A stretch of 64,000 nt of DNA from the NCBI GenBank assembly GCA_019359235.1, contig JAHHHT010000007.1, forward strand, positions 186,001-250,000, written 5' to 3'. Shown here piece after piece: positions 53,440 through 61,341 of the stretch. Source of the stretch: Oscillatoria princeps RMCB-10. Its GTDB lineage: Bacteria; Cyanobacteriota; Cyanobacteriia; Cyanobacteriales; Oscillatoriaceae. The notes below the pieces were generated by a model. That model was not told where the DNA came from, ran no database searches, and was given only the letters and a program-made list of their open reading frames with translations. A program made the position numbers and the translations under genes. The first letter of the stretch is position 1. Every line of letters begins with the position of its first letter.

Positions 53440-56400
53440 ATGGGTGAATCTATTAAAGATATTGCCGCTCTTTCTCCAACGAAGCGGGCGCTTTTTGAGT
53501 TGCTGCTGAAGGAAAAGGGACTGAATGTCGCAAAAATCCAAAAAATCCCTCGGGAGAGAGGTGCCCAATGTTTTCCCCTTTCCTTTGCCCAGCAGCGGCT
53601 GTGGTTTCTCGACCAATTGGAACCGGGAAATTCTGCATACAATGAGACAGCCGCCCTCCGCCTCCAGGGGGTGCTGAATGTGCCGGCTTTGGGGGCAAGC
53701 CTCAATGAAATTGTGCGCCGGCACGAAATCCTGCGGACGACCTTCGCCACTGTGGGAGGAGAGCCGGTTCAAATCATCAACAACTTTGACGAATGCGCAT
53801 CGGGCATAGCGCATGGGGCAGCGATCACCGGGGATGGGGAAGATTTACAGCAATCCCCAATACCCAATGCCCAATGCCCAATGCCCAACTCTCTAACTCT
53901 GGAGATAGTAGACCTCAGACATATTCTCCAATACAGACGAGAGTCTGAGTTTTGGCAGCTGTCCGCCCAAAAGGCCCACCAGCCTTTTGACCTGACGAAA
54001 GGGCCCCTGATCAGGGCAACCCTGTTTCAGCTGGGCGAAACCGCAAGCGCAGCGGCGCAGCAGGAGCAACACGCACTGCTGCTAGTCGCTCATCACACGG
54101 TGAGCGACGGGTGGTCGAGTCGGGTGCTGGTTCGAGAGATGGCGGCACTTTATGAAGCTTACTGCGCCGGCATTCCCTCTCCCCTTCCCGAACTGCCAAT
54201 ACAGTACGCCGACTTTGCCGTGTGGCAGCGCCAGTGGCTCACCGGAGGGGGCGATGGCAAGGCGTCGCCCCTGCAGTCGCTGCTTTCCTACTGGAAGGAG
54301 CAGCTGGCTGGCGCTAGCCTCGTGCTGGAAGTGCCGGCCTCGCGCCCCCGACCGGCTGTGCTTTCCGGAAGGAGTGGACGCCACTCTTTGATGCTGTCGG
54401 AAAAGCTGAGCGAGTCCGTCAAAGCGCTGTCGCGCGAGTCTGGTGCCACTCTGTTTATGACCCTGCTGGCAGCCTTCGGGACCTTGCTCTACCGGCATAC
54501 CGGGCAGGAAGATATTATTATCGGCTCTCCGAGTGCCGGTCGCAATCGGGCTGAAATCGAGCCGCTGATTGGATTTTTCATCAACACGCTGGTTTTGCGC
54601 ACCAACCTCGGCGGAAATCCCAGCTTTAGGGAACTGCTGGGTCGGGTGCGCCCGGTTGCCCTCGGGGCTTTTGCCCACCAAGACATGCCCTTCGAGAAGC
54701 TGGTGGAGGAACTCCAGCCCCAGCGGGATTTGAGCCGCACGCCGCTGTTCCAAGTGTTTTTTAACCTGCTCAACTTGGAAGGCCCCTCGGCGCAAGGGCG
54801 CATCGAAATGGCCGGCGTTACCGCAGAAACCTTGCCGCGCCCCGAACAGGATTCCAAGTTCGATTTAACGCTGTACGCTCGAGAAAAAAAAGAGGGAATC
54901 GAGCTGGAATTTGTTTACAGTGCCGATTTGTTTGAACCGGCTCGCATGGCCGATATGCTGGCGCAATTCTCCATGCTGCTGGCTCAAATCGTTAAAAACC
55001 CCGATGAAAAAATCGCTCATTTCTCTCTGCTAACTCCCGCAGCTGCTGCCCTGTTGCCCGATCCCGCTCAACCCCTTGTTTCTGAATGGTTTGAGCCCGC
55101 TCACGCGCGGGTTTACCAACAGGCGAAGCGGGTTCCGGAACGCTTGGCAGTTGCGGACAAAACACAAGTATTGACATATTGGCAACTTGATGCTACGAGC
55201 AACCAAATTGCCAATTACCTGCTGTCGCACGGCATCGGCTGTGGCGACGCGGTTGCTATTTACGCGCACCGCAGCGCCCTGCTTGTTGTGGCGGTTCTCG
55301 GCATTCTCAAAGCCGGTGCCGCCTTCACGATCCTGGACGCAAATTATCCAGCTGAGCGTTTAATCGATTGCTTGGAAGCCGCTAGCCCGAAAGGCTGGCT
55401 GCAGATGGAAGCGGCTGGCCCACTCCCACCGGCATTAGAAGAATTTGTCGCCACTTCCTCATGGAGCTGCCGGCTGGCGCTCCCCCAAAAGGCAGCAGTT
55501 TGCCACAACCTGTTGAGAGACTATTCGACTGAAACCCCAGAAATAACAGTTGACCCGGATGACTTAGCTTATATTGCCTTTACCTCCGGCTCCACCGGCA
55601 AGCCAAAAGGAATTTTAGGAACCCACAGACCTATTTCCCATTTCTTGCAGTGGCACATACAGACGTTTAATCTCAATGAGTCAGACCGGTTCAGCATGCT
55701 GTCGGGGCTCTCTCACGATCCCTTGCTGCGGGATATCTTCACGCCGCTGTGGCTGGGCGGCACATTGCTCATCCCCGATCCAGACAGCATAGGAACTCCC
55801 GGCTGGCTGCTCGACTGGATGAAGCAGATGCAGATTAGCGTCGCTCACCTGACACCGGCAATGGGACAGCTTTTGAGCTTTGGGGTAGCAGAAAAGCCGG
55901 TGACAGAGGTCCCGCCAGGGGAGGGGGACAGGCGGGACGCCTGTCCTGCGGTTGTTTTGCGCTATGCCTTCTTTGGCGGAGATGTGTTAACGAGTCGCGA
56001 TGTTGCCCGGATAAGAAAATTAGCTCCCAACGTCACCTGTGTTAATTTCTATGGAGCCACCGAAACCCCTCAGGCTATGGGCTATTATATTGTCCCCCAC
56101 CAGGAAGCCGGGGAGCACGGGAGTCGGGGAGTGCGGGAGCGGGAGAGAAAGGAAGATTCCTCAATCGAAAATCGAATTCCCGTAGGAGTTGGAATTAGAG
56201 ACGTTCAATTACTGGTTTTAAACGCTTCCGGGCAGTTGGCTGGGATTGGGGAACTGGGAGAGATTTATATTCGCACTCCCTACTTAGCCAAAGGATATCT
56301 GGGGGATGATGAGCTTTTGCAATCCCGTTTCCAAAGATTCGCTGGCAGAAATATTTCCCCGCCGCTCGCTGAATTGATGATACCTGCTGACGACCGGCTT

Positions 56401-57870
56401 TACAAAACGGGGGATCTTGGCCGGTACAATCTGGATGGAACAGTTGCGATTGCCGGTCGCGCCGACTCTCAGGTGAAAATCCGTGGCTTCCGCATTGAGC
56501 TGGGGGAAATCGCGGGGGCTTTGGCTCTTCACCCGGGTGTGTTGCAGTGTGCGGTTATCGCCCGCGAGGACGTACCGGGTGAGAAGCGCCTGGTGGCTTA
56601 TGTCGTCGCCAACCCCGAGATGGGAGAAGTTTTGAGTCCTCCCCTGCGCAGCTTCCTGCGGGAGAAACTGCCGGACTACATGGTGCCCTCTGCCTTTGTG
56701 ATCCTGGAAGCTTTGCCGCTGACGCCCAATGGCAAGCTAGACCGGCGGGCGCTGCCGGTGCCAGAACTTGTGCTCAAACAAGGGCAACCCGACCGGCTTG
56801 CTGCCGGTGCGGCACCCAAAGATATGCTGGAACGCCAGCTGACGGAGATTTGGGAGAAGGTTTTAGGCGTAAGCCCGATCAGCGTCACCGACAACTTCTT
56901 CGATTTGGGAGGGCACTCGCTGCTAGCCGTGAAGCTGTTCGCTCAAATCCTGGAGTCTTTGGGTAAAGCGCTTCCCCTGGCTACTCTGTTCTCCGCGCCA
57001 ACGGTTGAGCAACTGGCGAATATTCTGCGCCAGGATGGGTGGTTGCCGGCTTGGAAGTCCCTGGTGCCGATTCAGACGGGCTCAATTAAAACACCTTTAT
57101 TCTGCATACACGCGATTGGGGGCAACGTTTTGTCGTACCAGGGATTGGCGTCCTATCTGGGGGAAAACCAGCCGGTTTACGGGCTGCAAGCGCGGGGTCT
57201 GGATGGTCAGGAGGAACCGCACAGGCGGGTTGAAGACATGGCGGCTGACTACATCAAAGAGATCCGCACTGTCCAGCTTCACGGGCCTTATTTTCTGGCC
57301 GGCCACTCCCTAGGCGGCATCGTGGCTTTCGAGATCGCCCAACAGCTGGCAAAAGCCGGTGAGCGGGTGGCTCTGCTGGCGCTGTTTGATACCTTCAGTC
57401 CCATGCTGTTTAACAAGGAAACCCCTCCCTTCCGCTACCAGCTCTCTATTCACAAGCTGAACCTCTCACGGCTGAAACCAACAGAGCGGCTGAGCTACGT
57501 CACAGATCGGGTGAAGTGGAAGATTGAGGGGCTGCGCCAGAAGTTGACTGACAAGTTCTACTTGTGGTCTGGGCTTCCCAACCCGGATCTCATCCCCGAA
57601 ATCTTCCGACTCGTAGAAGAAGCCAACCGGCAAGCTGTCAGAAATTATCTGCCGCAAGTCTATCCGGGGCGGGTGACTCTATTCCGCTCTATCGAAAGGC
57701 CCACTCGCAAGTATTACGACCCCCTTCTCGGTTGGGGAGAACTGGCTGCCGGTGGGGTGGAGGTTGTGGAGGTTCCCGGACATCACAAAACCCTGATTTT
57801 AGAACCCTATGTCCGCTTCCTGGCGGAAAAGTTGCGGGCTTGCTTGGATAAGGCCCAGGCGGAAGGTTGA
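53440..57870 (+). CDS. NRPS3: C4-A4-PCP4-TE
   Basis: 1476 aa. ATG 53440 is chosen for the GAAAGG 9 nt upstream; a GTG at 53419 also opens the frame. N-terminal docking-like helix SPTKRALFELLLKEKG. C4 has intact HHTVSDG (H218, H219, D223). A4 has FTSGSTGKPKGILGTHR, core GLSHDPLLRDIFTPL and pocket read as D-P-R-H-F-G-F-Q-A-K, resembling alpha-aminoadipate (Lys2)-type A domains, so the substrate is not a safe call. PCP4 has S1160 (FFDLGGHSLLA). TE ~1210-1476 has GHSLGG (S1290), paralogous to the NRPS2 TE (shared YQLSIHKLNLSRL). Four stretches are translated repeats (QSPIPNAQCPMPN, GGGDGKASPLQ, GEGDRRDACPA, EHGSRGVRERERK). 101 bp after the FkbH gene. Confidence 0.95.
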   Translation: MGESIKDIAALSPTKRALFELLLKEKGLNVAKIQKIPRERGAQCFPLSFAQQRLWFLDQLEPGNSAYNETAALRLQGVLNVPALGASLNEIVRRHEILRTTFATVGGEPVQIINNFDECASGIAHGAAITGDGEDLQQSPIPNAQCPMPNSLTLEIVDLRHILQYRRESEFWQLSAQKAHQPFDLTKGPLIRATLFQLGETASAAAQQEQHALLLVAHHTVSDGWSSRVLVREMAALYEAYCAGIPSPLPELPIQYADFAVWQRQWLTGGGDGKASPLQSLLSYWKEQLAGASLVLEVPASRPRPAVLSGRSGRHSLMLSEKLSESVKALSRESGATLFMTLLAAFGTLLYRHTGQEDIIIGSPSAGRNRAEIEPLIGFFINTLVLRTNLGGNPSFRELLGRVRPVALGAFAHQDMPFEKLVEELQPQRDLSRTPLFQVFFNLLNLEGPSAQGRIEMAGVTAETLPRPEQDSKFDLTLYAREKKEGIELEFVYSADLFEPARMADMLAQFSMLLAQIVKNPDEKIAHFSLLTPAAAALLPDPAQPLVSEWFEPAHARVYQQAKRVPERLAVADKTQVLTYWQLDATSNQIANYLLSHGIGCGDAVAIYAHRSALLVVAVLGILKAGAAFTILDANYPAERLIDCLEAASPKGWLQMEAAGPLPPALEEFVATSSWSCRLALPQKAAVCHNLLRDYSTETPEITVDPDDLAYIAFTSGSTGKPKGILGTHRPISHFLQWHIQTFNLNESDRFSMLSGLSHDPLLRDIFTPLWLGGTLLIPDPDSIGTPGWLLDWMKQMQISVAHLTPAMGQLLSFGVAEKPVTEVPPGEGDRRDACPAVVLRYAFFGGDVLTSRDVARIRKLAPNVTCVNFYGATETPQAMGYYIVPHQEAGEHGSRGVRERERKEDSSIENRIPVGVGIRDVQLLVLNASGQLAGIGELGEIYIRTPYLAKGYLGDDELLQSRFQRFAGRNISPPLAELMIPADDRLYKTGDLGRYNLDGTVAIAGRADSQVKIRGFRIELGEIAGALALHPGVLQCAVIAREDVPGEKRLVAYVVANPEMGEVLSPPLRSFLREKLPDYMVPSAFVILEALPLTPNGKLDRRALPVPELVLKQGQPDRLAAGAAPKDMLERQLTEIWEKVLGVSPISVTDNFFDLGGHSLLAVKLFAQILESLGKALPLATLFSAPTVEQLANILRQDGWLPAWKSLVPIQTGSIKTPLFCIHAIGGNVLSYQGLASYLGENQPVYGLQARGLDGQEEPHRRVEDMAADYIKEIRTVQLHGPYFLAGHSLGGIVAFEIAQQLAKAGERVALLALFDTFSPMLFNKETPPFRYQLSIHKLNLSRLKPTERLSYVTDRVKWKIEGLRQKLTDKFYLWSGLPNPDLIPEIFRLVEEANRQAVRNYLPQVYPGRVTLFRSIERPTRKYYDPLLGWGELAAGGVEVVEVPGHHKTLILEPYVRFLAEKLRACLDKAQAEG

Positions 57871-57874
57871 GCCT

Positions 57875-57901
57875 GTAGGGTGCGTTAATAACGCACCCTA
57901 C
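57875..57901 (+). terminator. GTAGGGTGCGTTA palindrome after NRPS3
   Basis: GTAGGGTGCGTTA-A-TAACGCACCCTAC, perfect 13-bp arms, 5 bp after the NRPS3 stop. Same family as 27132 and 17521. It could terminate the operon. Confidence 0.6.
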
Positions 57902-58026
57902 AAGTCAGGATGCCCCGGGCGAAATTTCACATAAATTTAAGATAATTTTCACGGCAGAGTGCGGAGTTTATGATAGAGTAGAAAGGTGAGAATCAGGATA
58001 TTCAGCAGTCAAGATGGCGGACAGTT

Positions 58027-61000
58027 ATGCTTCTCCAAAGAATCAGCCTCACGGCGCTCATCCCCCTTCTCGCCTCCGTCTCGACGCCTTTAGGGTTGAG
58101 CTTGCCGGTGCCCAGTGCGGGGGTGCCGGTGCTGGCGCAAACTCAAGGTGCCGGTAAGGCGGAAGCGGACGGGCTTTTGCAGCGAGGGGGGGAACAGTTG
58201 GATGCCGGTCAACCCTCAGCCGCACTGCAGTTTTTCCAGCAAGCACTGACTATCTATCGGGAAATCAAAGATCCTCAGGGAGAGGGGCAAGCTCTGCAAA
58301 AGCTAGGCAATACTTACCTGGTTCTGGGAGACTTGCCCAAGGCGATTGACTTCTACCAGCAGACTTTGACGGTGGCGCGGGAAATCCCCAACCGCCCGTT
58401 AGAATTGAAAGCCCTCTACTTTTTGGGAAAGGTTTATTCTCTCCAGGAAGATTACCCTAAAGCAATTGAGTCTTACCAGCAGAGTTTGACAGTCGTGCGG
58501 GAACTCAAAAACCCACGGCTGGAAATGCAAGTTTTATTTGAGCTGGCATTGGCTTACGGCGTTTTGGGAGACACGGCCAAAGCCATTGACGCTTATCAAC
58601 AGAAATTGGCAATTGCGCGGCAACTCAACAACCGTCAAGAAGAGGCGAATACCCTAAACTCTCTGGGCGTTGTTTACCAAAATTCGGGAAACCAGACTAA
58701 AGCGATTGAATACTCTCAGCAGACTTTGGCGCTGGCGCAGGAAATTAAAAACCCTTTGCTGGAGGGGCAAGCTTTGGGAAATCTGGGCGACGCTTACGCT
58801 GCTCTGGGAGAACCTGAAAAAGCGATTGAGTTCTACCAGCAAAGTTTAGGACTGGCGCGACAGCTGAAAAACAGCGAGTTCAAAGAACTGGCTCTCCAGC
58901 TAGAATCAATCAATTTAGGCCAGCTGATAGTGGCTTACCAACTCCTCGGAGATTCCGCAAAAGCGATGGAATATATCCAGCAGGAATTGAGCTTGGCGCT
59001 GGAACTGAAAGACCGCCAGAGAGAGGGAAATGCGCTGAAGGATATGGCGGATATTTACCAAGAGATAGACGACTACACCAAAGCGATTGAATACTTGGAG
59101 CGGAGTTTGGCTATCGCCAGAGAAATTGATGATGTCCTTCTGGAGGTACAGTCTCTAAAGAGCTTAGGTTTAAACTACTTTTCGGTGGGGGAATTTGACA
59201 GAGCGCTGGAATATTCCCAGCATAATTTAGCGACTGTGCGCTCTTTCAACAGCAGTCACCCTTTGGAACAGGCTGTATCTGGGCAAGAAAGAAAAAAGAG
59301 GAATTACTTTCGCCAGCAGGAGGTGCTGGCTCTCCTAGAATTGGGAAATGCTTACCTTTTTGGAGCCGGAGAGTATAGCAAAGGGCTCGATTACTTCCAG
59401 CAAAGCTTGAAGCTGGCGCAGCAACTCAATTTTGCCGATGGGGAAGCTCTGGCTATTGAAAATTTAGGAACTGCCTACATTACTGTTGGAGACTATCGCC
59501 AAGCTATCCAGCACTACGAACAGTATTTGGAGAGCATGCGGCAAGACAAACGCCCGCAGTTTGAGTCACTAAATAGCCAGATAGAGGGTATAGTCATGCG
59601 ATTTTTGGCGAGAGCTTACGCTGGGCTGGGAGAGCGCGATAAAGCGATTGAGTTGGCTCAACAGAGTTTAGCTGTTGCGCAGGAAAGCGAAAGCGTTTAT
59701 AATAAAGCAACAGCTCTGGGCGAACTGGGCTATGTTCTGTTTATCACCGGCAATCTCCCGGAAGCGGAGAAAGCCATGCGCGAGGCTATTAATGGTTTTG
59801 AATCTGTGCGCTCTGCTTTGGGCGAAAAAGACGCCTACAAAGTTTCAATTTTTGACATCCAAGCTGAAACTTACCGGCTGCTGCAACAAGTGCTTGTCGC
59901 CCAGAACAAAACGAGTGAGGCGCTGGAAATTGCAGAGCGCGGTCGCGCCCGCGCTTTTGTGGAATTGCTGGCGAAGCAGCTCACCGGCAAGCCAGACGTA
60001 AGCGTTGCGGCGCAGCAGGAGCAACAGCCGGTAATTAAGCCGCCGAACCTGCAGGAAATTCAAGAAATAGCGAGGGAGAAAAAAGCCACCCTAGTGGAGT
60101 ATTCAATTGCTTACGATCCGGCTCAATTTATTCTTCCTGGCCAGTTCAGAGGAATAAAACAAAATGCAGAATCATATCTTTACATTTGGGTTGTAAAGCC
60201 CACAGGTGAAATCGCTTTCCGGAAAGTTGACTTGACTGCAGACAAGCTAAGAAATACCGATTTAGCAAACCTAATTGCCAACAGCCGCCAATCGATGGGC
60301 GTCAGGGGGCGCGGCGGCGTTGTAGTGGAGCCTGATGAAACAAGCCAAGCGCAAAGCTTGCAGCAACTCCACAAATTGCTGATTGAACCGATTGCTGATT
60401 TGCTGCCGGCTGAACCTGGCGATCCGGTGATTTTCGTCCCGCAAGCATCCCTGTTCTTAGTTCCCTTCCCAGCGCTGCAAGACGCCACCGGCAAATACCT
60501 GATTGAAAAACACACCATCCTCACCGCACCCGCCATTCAAATACTGGATTTAACCCGCAAACAGCGGAATCTTGTAGAGACGCGATTCAGCGTTCTACAA
60601 AACCTGGTTGTCGGAAATCCCACCATGCCAAGTGTGCCACCGGCACCCGGAGAACCGGCGCAACAGCTAGTTTCTCTCCCCGGTGCGGAAAAGGAAGCTC
60701 AAGCTATCGCCCCTCTGCTGAAGACAGTAGCGCTTACCGGCAATCGAGCGACGAAAGCGGCAATTTTACCGCTGCTTTCCAAAGCGCGAATCATTCATTT
60801 CGCAACTCACGGGTTGCTGGATGACATTCGGGGAATTGGAAGTGCAATCGCCCTAGCGCCCTCTCCTAATGATAGCGGATTGCTCACCGCTGAAGAAATT
60901 CTGAAATTGCCCGAACAGGGGTCGCCCTTAAGCGCTGAATTAGTCGTTCTCAGCGCTTGCGACACAGGGAGAGGTCGGATTACCGGCGATGGCGTTGTGG

Positions 61001-61224
61001 GGCTATCTCGCTCCTTAATTACCGCCGGCGTTCCCAGCGTCATCGTCTCTTTGTGGTCAGTCTCCGACGACTCCACCGCTTTCCTGATGGCAGAATTTTA
61101 TAAAAATTTGCAACAAAACCTTGACAAAGCCTCAGCCTTGCGTCAAGCTATGCTTGAAACAAAAAAACGATACTCTAACCCCGCTCAATGGGCTGCATTT
61201 ACGCTGATTGGCGAAGCCAGGTAA
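58027..61224 (+). CDS. Exported TPR-CHAT protein
   Basis: 1065 aa. Signal peptide (LTALIPLLASVSTPLGLSLP, then VLAQ). Residues ~45-640 contain about 13 TPR units of the type GEGQALQKLGNTYLVLGDLP, KAIDFYQQTLTVAREI. The CHAT peptidase domain ~780-1065 has H928 in RIIHFATHGLLDD and C978 in VVLSACDTGRG, followed by GLSRSLITAGVPSVIVSLWS and DDSTAFLMAEFYKNL. Likely a caspase-clan peptidase with a TPR interaction arm, in the periplasm or on the thylakoid-lumen side. Target unknown. The next gene is a caspase-family protein on the same strand. Confidence 0.93.
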   Translation: MLLQRISLTALIPLLASVSTPLGLSLPVPSAGVPVLAQTQGAGKAEADGLLQRGGEQLDAGQPSAALQFFQQALTIYREIKDPQGEGQALQKLGNTYLVLGDLPKAIDFYQQTLTVAREIPNRPLELKALYFLGKVYSLQEDYPKAIESYQQSLTVVRELKNPRLEMQVLFELALAYGVLGDTAKAIDAYQQKLAIARQLNNRQEEANTLNSLGVVYQNSGNQTKAIEYSQQTLALAQEIKNPLLEGQALGNLGDAYAALGEPEKAIEFYQQSLGLARQLKNSEFKELALQLESINLGQLIVAYQLLGDSAKAMEYIQQELSLALELKDRQREGNALKDMADIYQEIDDYTKAIEYLERSLAIAREIDDVLLEVQSLKSLGLNYFSVGEFDRALEYSQHNLATVRSFNSSHPLEQAVSGQERKKRNYFRQQEVLALLELGNAYLFGAGEYSKGLDYFQQSLKLAQQLNFADGEALAIENLGTAYITVGDYRQAIQHYEQYLESMRQDKRPQFESLNSQIEGIVMRFLARAYAGLGERDKAIELAQQSLAVAQESESVYNKATALGELGYVLFITGNLPEAEKAMREAINGFESVRSALGEKDAYKVSIFDIQAETYRLLQQVLVAQNKTSEALEIAERGRARAFVELLAKQLTGKPDVSVAAQQEQQPVIKPPNLQEIQEIAREKKATLVEYSIAYDPAQFILPGQFRGIKQNAESYLYIWVVKPTGEIAFRKVDLTADKLRNTDLANLIANSRQSMGVRGRGGVVVEPDETSQAQSLQQLHKLLIEPIADLLPAEPGDPVIFVPQASLFLVPFPALQDATGKYLIEKHTILTAPAIQILDLTRKQRNLVETRFSVLQNLVVGNPTMPSVPPAPGEPAQQLVSLPGAEKEAQAIAPLLKTVALTGNRATKAAILPLLSKARIIHFATHGLLDDIRGIGSAIALAPSPNDSGLLTAEEILKLPEQGSPLSAELVVLSACDTGRGRITGDGVVGLSRSLITAGVPSVIVSLWSVSDDSTAFLMAEFYKNLQQNLDKASALRQAMLETKKRYSNPAQWAAFTLIGEAR

Positions 61225-61266
61225 GCTTCTTTACCTGACACCACGACCGGGTAAATTCCCCGATCG

Positions 61267-61299
61267 GTAGGGTGCCGTTACGAGCGAAACGCACCCGAC
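61267..61299. repeat. GTAGGGTGCCGTTA palindrome, diverged
   Basis: GTAGGGTGCCGTTAC ... GAAACGCACCCGAC, worn member of the GTAGGGTGCGTT family in the gap between the CHAT and caspase genes. Confidence 0.6.
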
Positions 61300-61341
61300 A
61301 AATTGGTTTATAATGAATTCCAGGTAAACGGAAATTATATT

